From Semisulcospira habei (Eukaryota > Mollusca > Gastropoda > Semisulcospiridae): a stretch of DNA of 64,000 nt. Under the pieces are notes generated by a model. That model was not told the origin of the DNA. It ran no database searches and worked only from the letters and a program-made list of their open reading frames with translations. Positions 48,501 through 60,400 of the stretch are shown piece after piece (position 1 is the first letter of the stretch; each line of letters opens with the position of its first letter). Location: the NCBI GenBank assembly GCA_036245525.1, contig BTPG01000002.1:167421501-167485500 (forward strand). Direction: 5' to 3'. Position numbers and translations under genes: made by a program.

Positions 48501-51500
48501 AACATAATTTTATGAACATTTTTCTCCCTGCACTTACACAGCTACAAATTCCAAATGGAGATAAATATACACTACAAAATCTTTACACATAACTCTTACA
48601 CATCGCACACAGCTGATGCTAACTTCCCATGACACCTTTATGATTATTTGTTCAGGTGTCCTACACGCTGTGGCGATTGCTGATGTTTGTGTTCTGGTGG
48701 GTGGTCATCCTCTACTCCATGGTGGTGCTCATCACCATCTACACCTTCCAGTTTGAGCAGTTCCCTGCGTACTGGATGAACAGCACTGGGTGGGACAACC
48801 AGACGTACGTTGCAGGCTTTATACTTACATGAGATTTAACTCATTCGAGATGTGGCGCGTACGGATATGCGGCGAACCGCCGCATATCCATTGGCCGCAT
48901 GTCTCGAATGAGTTCACCCATTTGGGTGTTGGCAGCCCTGTTGGCGCTGTGATTCCTGCAGGAGACAGCGTGACAGAAAGTGTTCCTGGCATCTGAAGCA
49001 GGAACCTGGAAGGGAAAGTCCTTAGGCCAGTGTCGGCCATAGATGGCCCAGGTAGTGCTGTCCTGGGGCCAACTAAGGCTGACATGGGCCCTTTTGTCCA
49101 CCAGGTACTTTTCTTAACTATTGTCTTAGCCCACTTAGCTTGGACACACTTCAGAGAGAGGGATCGACCATGATAATTCAAGGGTAGTGCCAGATTAGCT
49201 GGGCACATAGTTTTTAGATAACACCTCCAAATTTGGGGAAATGTGACATTGAGTTAAATGAGTTACATGAAAAGGCTGCAGATATTCTCTTTCATCTATG
49301 TGGACCATTCATTTTAGTTTTGAGAACTAAATTGTTGACACTTTAAGCTAGAACCTGTTTGGAGCAGCCATCATTTGTGCTGCAAGAAAAAGTGGCCTTA
49401 TGGACAGGTGCTCTCTCTAGCCTTGAAGCGCAGAAAGTGTCACCTTTGATGAAAGACCACCTTAACCCATTCAGCCCCGAGTCCCTACAGCAGGAGATGG
49501 ACTGACCATGATAATGATAATTCAAGGGTAGAGCCAGATGAGCTTAGCGCCTTAAGGCACTACCCTTGAATTATGGTCAATCCATCTCCTGCAACTGGTA
49601 CATAGTCATTGGGCAACACCTACAAAATTTGAGAAATAGGACCTTGGGGCTGAAAGGGTTAATGGCAGGTGATCTCTTGTAAGGGTAGTCACTCAAGACA
49701 GGTTGTGCTGTAGTTTTGTCTCAGCGCTGTATACACAGACAAGGTGCCAGCGAAATGATGCTCTTCAGTGACAGGTGATGTCTCAGTGCTGTGTACATAG
49801 ACTAGGTGCCAGCAAAATGATGCTCTTCAGTGACAGGTGATTGCTTGTGAGGATGGTCAACCAAAACGAGTTCCGCTGTATTTTTGTATAAACGCTGCAA
49901 ACGGGGACAAGGTGCGCAAGCTGGATGCTCTCACTTTGTACGTTTGTGGATGTTCGTTTGCAATTGATGATTTTTCTAAGCGCCGCTCTCACATGAGTGT
50001 ACCGCTTACTATTTCCAGGTGATGGACTTTCCTCAGGCACGTTTGTCTTTGTGGGTGTAGGGTGGTGATATTTCTGCACGTACACATCTTTCACTCCTGC
50101 CTGTGTTTCAGGTTGATCGACATTGGTCTGGAGAAGTTCAGCGGCACGGAGCTGTTCGTGAAGTTGTTGACGCCCACGTCCTTCCTCATCGTCGTCATCC
50201 TTCAGGTTCACTACTTCCACAAGCCGTTCCTGCACCTCTCTGCGCTGGACAGATACAGGTGAGTTCGGTTCGCAGGTATACAGCCACAACAGGCTTAGAT
50301 TTTCATGAGCCCCTGCAGCCTCGGTTGACAGTGTCACAGAAGCAAGAGGCATAGATGATCATGAGCCCCTGCTCTGCAGGGGCTCATGAGCATCTGTGCC
50401 TCTTGCTTGCAAGGGTGGGACACAGCTTGAGGCGCTATACACAGGAACATAGATCCTCATGAGCCCCTGCAGCCTCTTGCTGGCTGAAACCAACCCCATT
50501 TACAGTACCCATTTCGCCCCAACTCCCTACAGCGGGGGACGAATCAACCACTTTTTGTCTTCAGATATCGACTTCAGCCGCTGCAATATTACTGCCCCTA
50601 GGACACTGTTGGCAGCAAGATCTGCCCAGCCAAGGTTCGCCTGTGCTTGGTTACTTTTGAATGTGTCGTTACAAGCCGTTACTTGCCATACGCACAGGAA
50701 CCAGAAATGAACTTGTAACAAAATGACTTGGTGGCAGAGTACATACGTAAAACTGAAAAGTTACTTAGCCCATATCATTCGGAATACACCAGTGTGTGAA
50801 ATAAATTTGACTAAAATAGTTCAAGGGTAGTGCCAAAATAGCTTGGCACCTCTAGGCACCAAGCTATTCTGGCACCACCCTTAACCTTTAGCACTCTGCT
50901 TTCCGCTGGCAGTTCTTTTCCCTGCAACTGCATTCTTTTTGAGTGGGCTAAACCCAACGCTACCCTACTTACTTCAAAAGCCTACAACTTTTTCATTTTT
51001 CTATGTATGGTTGTGGAATTTGGCATGTACGTAAATAAATGAATCAAGATTATGTCACAATTCTTTAAACTGTGTTATCTGTGTTATTATCCTAAAAAAA
51101 ATAAAAAATAATCAATGCTTATTACGCACCGTTTCCGCGTTCACTAGCACTCGATTCAGAATCGCTCCTCTGCCCATCACCACCATCTCCCACCCACCCC
51201 CCTTCGATCTCAAGTCTTCTGGCAAAAAGCCAAGAAAGCCTTCATCATCGGAATCTGACTCCATAAAAGTATTCCTTGATGAATGCTTCTAACTCCTCAT
51301 CGGTCATCTTTTGTCAAAATGAAGCCGTCAGAACAAACTCTCGCTTAGAAAATTCGAATCGCTCAAACGCACTCGAAGTTAGCAAGATGGCCGATATGAA
51401 ACGGAAGCATGCCTCATTTACAATCACCCACAATCCTTTGCAAAGGCTTCATAGCAACCTAGTGTGTTTACCATAGCCGATTTCGAACAGACCACGCGGT

Positions 51501-54500
51501 GGCGACATATGTCGCCATCCGATAATGAAGCAAGATGGCGGCTGGCGACAAATGTCGCCACCAGCGTGCTAAAGGTTAAACTAAGGCCACTGGTCTATAT
51601 CTTTATCTGTAAGTACTATGATGTACAGTGGAGTCCGCTTAACACGAATTTCTGGGGACACGGAAAATCACTTCGTGTTAAACGTATTTCGTGTTAACCA
51701 ATATGGCCTCAAAAATTTTTCACAGCCCTCAAGGAGAAAGTGTGTAAGAGATGTGTGCGTGAATGAGTACGAGGTTAAAAGTGCACATTATCGTACGGGT
51801 CGTACTTTATATGCATACCTTCAGCTCGCTAGGAAAACACAAGGAAACGTGTTCAGCTTGTGTATTTAATGTAAAATCCGTCAGGTAAAATCCATAGTAA
51901 GATACAATCCATCAGGTAAAAGCAACACAGGCTGAGTACAATCCCGCATTGGTAAAAGGGTTGTGTTGGTACACGAATGATGCAAACAACATGAATACAG
52001 TTCAGAAACGTTAGCCAATGAGAAGACGGATTACAACAGCCAAAGGCTATTCAGCCAATCACAGACGAGTTCGCTCTGATTTGTCGTGTACTACAGTGCG
52101 AGCGCGACACGTGAATTGGTTTTCAGTGAATGGAATCTGTGTTTGTGTTAAACAGGTGAATAATAGTGAAATTGTCCTGGTTGGGAACCGAAACCAGCTT
52201 TGTGTAAAGCAAAATTTCGTGTTAAGCATTTCGTGTTATCAGTGAAATTTTAATACAGAATAAGAAGGCCGTCGGCCAGGAACGCAAAAACGGTTCGTGT
52301 TAACCGGAAATTCGTGTAAAACGAGTTCGTGTTAACTGGACTCTACTGTAGCTTGCATATGGCAGTGTACAAATTTGAAGCTTTTAGCCTCAGTATGATA
52401 TGGGTTAGTAGGCAAAGAGTTAAGGAGGTTATCTTACATCAGTAAACCAATGAATTTTTAGTACTAAGTCAAAGGTTTAATTTAATTTAATTTTAATTAA
52501 TGAATTTTATTTTAATTAATGAATTTTATTTTATTTTATGTCATTTTCAGCCGTGCAGAGACCGAACGGTCGAGTTTGATGTACGAGTGACCCATGCAAC
52601 TGTACTAACTTGCAAAATGCATTTAGTATGCGGTCACTTGCGACCAGGTTGATTTGGTTGCGAATTGCTTCTAGCGTAAAAAAATGAGCTAACGCAGTCG
52701 CTGCGCGATTGCAATTATCTGCTTATGTGTGAATGGCACCTAAAACGATTGCAATTGTCTGCTTCTCACATAATCAGACCCCAAAAATTTTTAACACTCG
52801 AACAAAAGTTTCTGCAGTCATTGTTGTCTTGTCTAGAAGCAAGCTCTGAGGCAAAGATTGTTAACCCTTTGGGAGTCGGTAGCACTTTTAGTCGCGATGT
52901 TACCTGCCGGAATCGTCGCGACTAAAACTGTTACTGACACCCAAAGGGTTAATTGCACATTGGTCCTGCGCAACAGCACCATTCCTGATTGACTTTTCCT
53001 CACAACCTCTAAATGGGTCTACGACATAGCAAGACAGCTTATAGGCATGAAAATGTGTAGTCTCTGTATCATAAAATAGATTTATTTTGTGTCATTCTAT
53101 TTGTAGTTTTATTGTTTTGTTATTATCCTTTTTATCTTTTGTTTAGCTTGATTGACTTAACAGCTTAACCCATTCAGCCTGGCGCACCTATTTCCCAAAT
53201 TTTGGAGGCGTCATCTAATGACTTTGCATCTGTTGCAGGAGATGGGTCGACCATGATAATTCAAGGGCAGTGCCAGATTAGCTTGGCGCCTATCGGCGCC
53301 AAGCTAATCTGGCACTGCCCTTGAATTATCATGGTCGGCTGATCTCCTGCTGTAGTGTGTCAGGGCTAAATGAGTTAATTCTCAACAACTTAACCATATT
53401 CTTCTCAGCTTCGAACATCGCAAATGTGGATGAGTATCAACATCAAATTTCAGTTTTCACTTCAGTATTAAGTTACAGTTACTGCTTGCTTGCTTTTAAC
53501 CCCATCACTGCCAAGAAAAAGTACACTTAAATGATCCAGCTGCAAGGGGCATAGATCCTCATGAGCCCCCGCAAATGCAGGGTCTCATGTGGATCTATGC
53601 CTCTTGCGGGAAACACTTTCTGTTCATGTTCCTTGGACGTCTGGGGATTGTCGACATTGAATGAACAAAAATTTCAACACCACAGTCTGCATCTGCTGGA
53701 AGCAACGGGGTTCAATGCCTTTTGTTCGCCTAAGTATGCTGTTGAGCAAAAGAAATGCAACATTTTTGGAATCATCGGAAACACTAAAGTGTTTCCGATG
53801 ATTTCAAAAATGTCGCATTTCTTTTGCTCCTCAGTATATTTAGAAAAGTGTTTACATTTTGCTGTTTACAGTTTCAGTATTATTGTTTGGTTTTAAATAG
53901 TTGTGTTGCATCAACTCATACACAACATACTAGAGAAGTACCTCCAGAGCAAGACAAGCTAGAAGCTTGTAACGTATTCCGGGGTCCTGGGAAATGTCCT
54001 GTATTGTTTGATTTGTTCTTGTTGTATGTACTTTTCGTGCTGTTTGAGGGTTGTGAATTGAAACATGAAGTTTGATCACACTTTGATCGGTGTGGGCCTT
54101 GAGCATTGATGAAAACAAAGTGGCACTAGTTTGAGCTCTAACATTATTGGAAGTACAGGCCACCCTGAGTTTTGTGCATTCCAGTATACTGCAGTATGTG
54201 TTTTAACGTGCACTGCTGTCTTTGCTGCAATGGCGGATGAGCAAAAGGTCCTCGGCCTGATGCCTGCCTTAGCTGGCTCGCGCATGGTCGTGGTTTCCTG
54301 ACAAGGCCATGTAAATTGAGCACTACAATAATGTGATTGCGAAGAATGTGGTCTGACTAAATGGCTCCTGGGTGCAGTGATTTACTGAGGCTGACTTGCG
54401 CATGCATAGTGACCTTTCCCACTTTATCGGAAAAATAGTCATGCTGTCACAGAGATTTATTCGTTCACCATAATACAGAAGAACGACCACCCTTGTGAGA

Positions 54501-57421
54501 GATCATCTGTCATAAACCCATAACGCCCTGAAAGACTGTGACAGGATGTGGATCAACCATGGTATTTTAACTCATTCAGCCCGACACACATATTTCTCAA
54601 ATTTTGGAAGCATCATCTCACGACTATTCACCTGTTGCAGGAGATGGATCGACCATGATAATCCAACAGGTGCCAAACTAATCTGGCACTACCCTTGAAT
54701 TATCATGGTTGACCCATCTCCTGCTGTAGTGCGTAGAATAATTTGGGGCCTCTAGGTGCCAAGCTATTCTGACACCAACCTTGAAATATCATGGTCGATC
54801 TGTCTCTGGAACTGTGATACAGACCTCAGAGGACATCTAAGAAAATGTTACAGTTTCGTCCTCAGGGCGTAAGCAGTAAAGGCCATCATTGAACTGGCAG
54901 TAGCCACTTACAATATGGTCTTACAATATGGTGTTAAAGTACCATTACGCATAAATCAGAAGACACATTTCAAGATGGTCTTAAAGTACCATTATGCATA
55001 AATCTGAAGACACATTTCAGCACCTTTTGTGTTTGTTATGCCTTGCCAACACACCTAATGAACTTGAACAGCAGTTTGGACACCGCAAAAGCACACACAT
55101 AATCTCACTTATTTATTGTGCACAGCCGTTAGTGTGTCAATCAAGCTGTTTCTTGTACTGATAGCATTGTATTTCTAGAACTGAGTGGAGTCATTGTCAG
55201 GTAGCTTGATATAAAGACGATTTGTGCTGAACTGAATTGTCCTGTGTCTAAATGAACCATAACTAGACCTGTGTGTAGCGTTTCATAACCAGCTGTAACA
55301 GAAGTGTATCTGTGAACAGTTACGGCGGTAGTTGGCCTTTAAACTGACAGGTGATGCTTTTTGCCCTTCAATATTTCTCTTTAGAAAGAGCACCCGTCAT
55401 TTTAAGACCAATTTTATGTTGCAAGAAAAGATACTTGCATAAAACATAGTTCTACTTTAGCAACTGTGGCGTGCATATATTAACCCATTTTTACTCCACG
55501 GCCACATTTCACCAATTTTGGAGGCGTCACTTAACGACAGTACCAGTTGCAGGTGATGGATCGACCATGATAATTCATGGGTAGTGCTAGATGAGCTTGG
55601 CGCCATCAGGTGCCAAGCTCATCTAGCACTACCCATGAATTATCTTGGTTGATCTGTCTTCTGGTGTAGTGCATCAGGGCTGAATAAGACTGTTGGCTGT
55701 GGGAGATGGTTGGGTCATGGTCATTCAGAGACAGTTCTGATGACTGCCTTTTACTACTCTGACAGTGTGTACATTGACCATGATATTCTAATAATGAATC
55801 ACTCCTATAAGGTGCAATTATCCCTCATAAAAAGGTTCAAGGCCTTGGAGAAAACGTACAATTCACAAAATGAAAAAAAAAGAAAGAAAAGAAACAGCAA
55901 AGAAACATTACGTATACACTGATGCTGAAAACATATCTTGATACCCACTTACACACTTGCAAAATAATAAATAAATAAATAGAAATATGTTCACAGTAAA
56001 AAGAAGCATCATTAAGGCTGTGGCTGGCATTACTCTTGAACTGTCAGTGTCATGGTCTGCTGCTCTCTAGGTGTAAGTTTCATAGTGAAATGAATGATTG
56101 TGAGTCATCATTTTCATTGTCTTTCTCTCTGTTTCTCTCAATGAGAAGACACTCTTATTAGGACCAAGAAGAATACATTTAGCCTCAGAATATCACAGTA
56201 GCCGTGAAAGACCACGCCATTTCTCGATTGCATTATTTATGTGCCGAATTGACATGTGACTTGTGAAGAAAACCCAAACAAAATGTCCTCGGGCCAACGT
56301 CTGCCTTGGCTGGCCCACGCACAGCTGTGTACGGGCCAGCCAAGGCTGACATCACCCCAAGGATCTTTTGCCGACCATGCGGGACAACTCATTCAAGATA
56401 TGTCACCTACGGATACACGGCGCTTCGCCGTGTATCCATAGGCGGCACCTCTCGAATAAGTTTAGTCTCACATAAGCATGGGTGGGACTTTTCCGGCTAC
56501 AGCCGGATTTCTGGATTTAAAAAAAAAAAAAAAAAATTTTGTTTTTTGTTTTTTCACTTAAAAAGTGCCCCAAGACCCTCGCTACAGGATTCAACTTTTT
56601 TTTCGGTCCCACCGGTTTGGTTGTCCCACCCAGTAGGAGGAGCCAGAAACCTGTGTGCGTATTGAATCCGATCCCGTGGGTGTGTTGAAGCGCTTACTAC
56701 CTGAGGCTGACATATACTTGTGGTTTTCTTTACTTGTGGCTGTATTCTAAGAGTCATGTGCATGCACCATCTGGTACCATATCCCTTCACTGCAGCTGGC
56801 ATTGTCATTTCAGGCAGGAAGGTGAGCTGGATCATGCCCGCTCGTATCGAGGTTGGATTGAGCGGGGGAAAGCCGCCGCCAGTGACACGGAAGTGGAGGA
56901 GGACAAACCGCGCACTTCCCGTGAGTAGATAATAGTAATCGTAACATTTTTTTTAAAGAATCAGCAGCAGTTGTTGGAGATGATCAGTCACGATAGTTAT
57001 GGGTCCCCCAGTGTGCACAAGGTCATGGGGCCTGATTAGTTTGCTGCATCTCCTGATTGATTCTTCCCTCAATGGTTTGTTGATAAAGTATGAATCATTC
57101 ACCACACCTACTAGTAAGGTGCGTTGCATAGAGGAAAAGTTCGCATTACGTTTTTGGCTCATGTGATAGCAAAAGTGAATCTGTGTTGGACTATACGTCA
57201 CTTTTTGTCTACCGTATTGAAAATACAGTAGGCTTTGAAATGGGGCTGGTCGGAGCACATTTCAGAGCATGCACATGACGCTTTTGGCATGCGGGGCCGA
57301 AATTGTGGCAAAGAAGTTACAAGATAAAAATGACGTCACGTGTAGCTACGCAAACCTTGCCAGAGGATGTCTTTTTTGGCACCAACGTGCTGTGTGTGTG
57401 TGTGTGTGTGTGGTGTGGTGT

Positions 57422-57496
<75 letters not shown>

Positions 57497-60400
57497 TTGA
57501 CAGCTACTAGAACCCGCATTTGAGGATGGACAAGCTTTTAAATTGTATGATATTGTCCCTAAAAGAATAATCTCGGGGAGTATTTTTAAATGTTTTGATT
57601 AAGATGCTCATTGGCGAGAAAATGGCTGTTTCACAAAAAACGTTTGATTCACACTGGAGTCTGTAATTTTTCTTATTTTTTACTAGATATTTTGCATATA
57701 TCTAGATGAAAGGGAGATATTGAATGAGTTCGTTAACTCTTTCCCATCGTAACATTTTCAGCGAGTCAGTTACCTGCAGACGTAGCAGGAAAAAGGACGT
57801 GTGTTTCCTGGTGACGTACATTTTTTGGGTAGATTGAATTAATTTTCACAGCCTCCCAAGCTAACAACCTTAGATAAATTGGGTATCATTGGAAAGAGCA
57901 TTAAAAGTACTTTTCAAAACTGCGCGTGTTTGTGCATCAGTTTAGTGGCAAGTCGAACCAATTTGATTATTATGCATCAGAACAAACATGGCGGAGCAAA
58001 AAATGAGAAACGTGGTTTTGGTAGCAACAGTGTAAGCACATGCAATGAAAAACCCAGATTTACTCACCAACATGGCAGAAAAATGTATTCCACAAGCAAA
58101 GAAATCACACAAGAGATCTGTCCCTTCTTGAATCACAATTTTACAAGCTAAAAATCACTGTTGAAACCACGCTCATGAGGATCGAACAAGGTCATCGTCG
58201 GAGACGCTCCAAGGCACGTTGTCGGCTACTTTGGCCTTGTTCCGACACCATCTGACAAGGGCATTCACTTTCAGATATTTTAGAAATGGTTGGTGAAACA
58301 TATTATAGTGGTTGCTTCCCTTAGACTGATAATAATAATAATAATAATAATAATGGGTATTTATATAGCGCTTAATCTTACTCAAAAGCTCTAAGCGCTT
58401 TACAATCTGTACACAAAAATAAAATACAATGACATATGCACATAACAAACAAAGCACAATGCCCGAACACACCACTTTTACAATAAACTAAACAACAATA
58501 CATACATAATAATTTATATTCTAATTAATATTCAGTCTAAACAAGGAGGATTGCAGAACTACAACTAAGGCATCAAACACTGGCAGTCATTCAAAGTAAA
58601 GCTTGAAGAGGTGAGTTTTCAACGACCTCCTGAAGTCAGAGACAGACTCACTGTTTCTGACCTCAAGAGGAAGTGTATTCCATAACACTGGGGCTTGATA
58701 AACAAAAGTGCGCTGACCAAATGTTTTAGTTTTGACAGAAGGTACACACAGCTTCCGTTTATCAGAAGAGGAGCGGAGCTCACGAGAGGGTGTATACACA
58801 TGCAGCAAAGAGGACAAGTATTCTGGGCCGGTGCCTGAAAGGCAGTTAAAACAGATTGACATAACTTTGTATTGAATACGTGAGGACACAGGTAGCCAGT
58901 GAAGGGACTTCAAGATGGGTGTGACATGCTCAGTCTTACGGACTCTCACAACAAGCCGGGCTGCATTGTTCTGAATTTTTTGGAGGCGATCAATGAGATA
59001 CTGAGGGCAGCCACAAAGCAAAGAGTTACAATAATCTAGCTTGGACAGCACAAATGCACAAACTAGTGTTTTAGTGGCTTCCACGGTCAGCAGGTGACGA
59101 ACTGAACTAATACGACGAAGCTTCATGCGATTTTTGTAAAAACCCAACCCTAGAATACTAGCGATTTGTCTATAGACGGCAATGAGCACAATGCTATAAC
59201 GTAAGCGTTTCGATGGCTAAGGGTTTGTTTGGGCTAACACTAAACTAGAAGCGTTTCGATGGGAAAGAGTAACCAGCATTGTACCTCTAGAACTTTTTGA
59301 GTGATTAAATTTTTTTTTAAAGTATATTTTCACGTTTTTGGGATTAATTTACGAATTATTTGGATTAATCTTAAAACAATTGAATCTTTTTTAAGAAAAA
59401 ACAATCTTCTCATTATTAATTGCATAATTTTTCATATACGGTATTTACATAAGCCTACAGTTTGTCTCGGCTGTCGGGTACAATTAGGTCAATTGTGACC
59501 TGTATGCCCTAGGTGGGAAAATAAGACAATTTTCTGCAGCACATTTTTGGAGTCATTTGTAAAACAGCTAACATAACTTTAATTTTTCTTTTACGAAAAA
59601 AGCTATCTTCGCATGATTTTCCATAAACAGCGTTTGCATAAGCCTGCTATTTGTCCTGGCCCTGGGGTAGGATTAGGTCAAATTGTGACCTGTAAGCTCT
59701 AGGCGTGAAAATCAGCAAGAAAATTGCAAAGTTGATTCTCTGATACGTCAAATGTTAGTACTGTGACGAATGACGTCTAACATCGAGCCGTCACTATAAA
59801 CACGGCGTCGTGGGACTAATGATGCCATGACGTGAAGCTTGAAGTGACGTCATTTCGCTGCTCGTAGCTATTCTTCTTTTTCAGGATAGCTTTGCTACGT
59901 CAGACTACAGAGCTTACGAATGGCGGGAATCGTTGTGTGTCCATCTTTATTTCTGTGTGCCAGTGTGTGTGGATCAGAGGGTGGGTTAGAGTAGAAAGAT
60001 ATAGATTTCTGTCGCTACATGAGCCCACAGAGTGTACTAATGGCGGGAAGCACCTGTGTGTCCGTCTTTATTTGTATGCGCCGACGTGTGTGTTGATCAG
60101 AGGTTGGCTTACAGAGGAGGGAAATGAATCAGCATTATAAGCCTAAAAATATGAACAACTCTGAATGTTCCTAAAAGATAAAGGCATCTGACTGAGCTCC
60201 AAACAATACGGCAGACTTTGGTATGAAATTGTCATCTTGTTTGTTATCACTGTGTGTAAGAAAGGATTGCGATCTTATGCTCAGCTCTTTTTTTGGTGTC
60301 TCAGAGGTGAAGTCGCTGGGCTCGTGGGTGAGGCACGTCATCATGTTCCGCATGCTGATGAGAGTCATCGACTTCTGGGAGACCCTGACCCGCTTCCTGT

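Larger units (their letters stand above)
50764..52407 (-). repeat. Family B hairpin split by two DNA transposons
   Basis: The B element reads in at 50764 (CCCATATCATTCGGAATAC), breaks at 50884, resumes at 51576-51625 (CTAAGGCCACTGGTCTATAT), breaks again and resumes at 52349 (GCTTGCATATGGCAGTG), ending TATGATATGGGTTA at 52407. Intact B copies (for example 10067-10290) give the empty site. Confidence 0.85.
50259..56813 (+). other. Piezo intron, 6.5 kb
   Basis: Holds the split family B element and its two DNA transposons, and A, D, E, F, G, K and L hairpins. The stretches 52560-52860, 52960-53160, 53850-54230, 55020-55470 and 55690-56270 show nothing recognisable. Confidence 0.75.
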
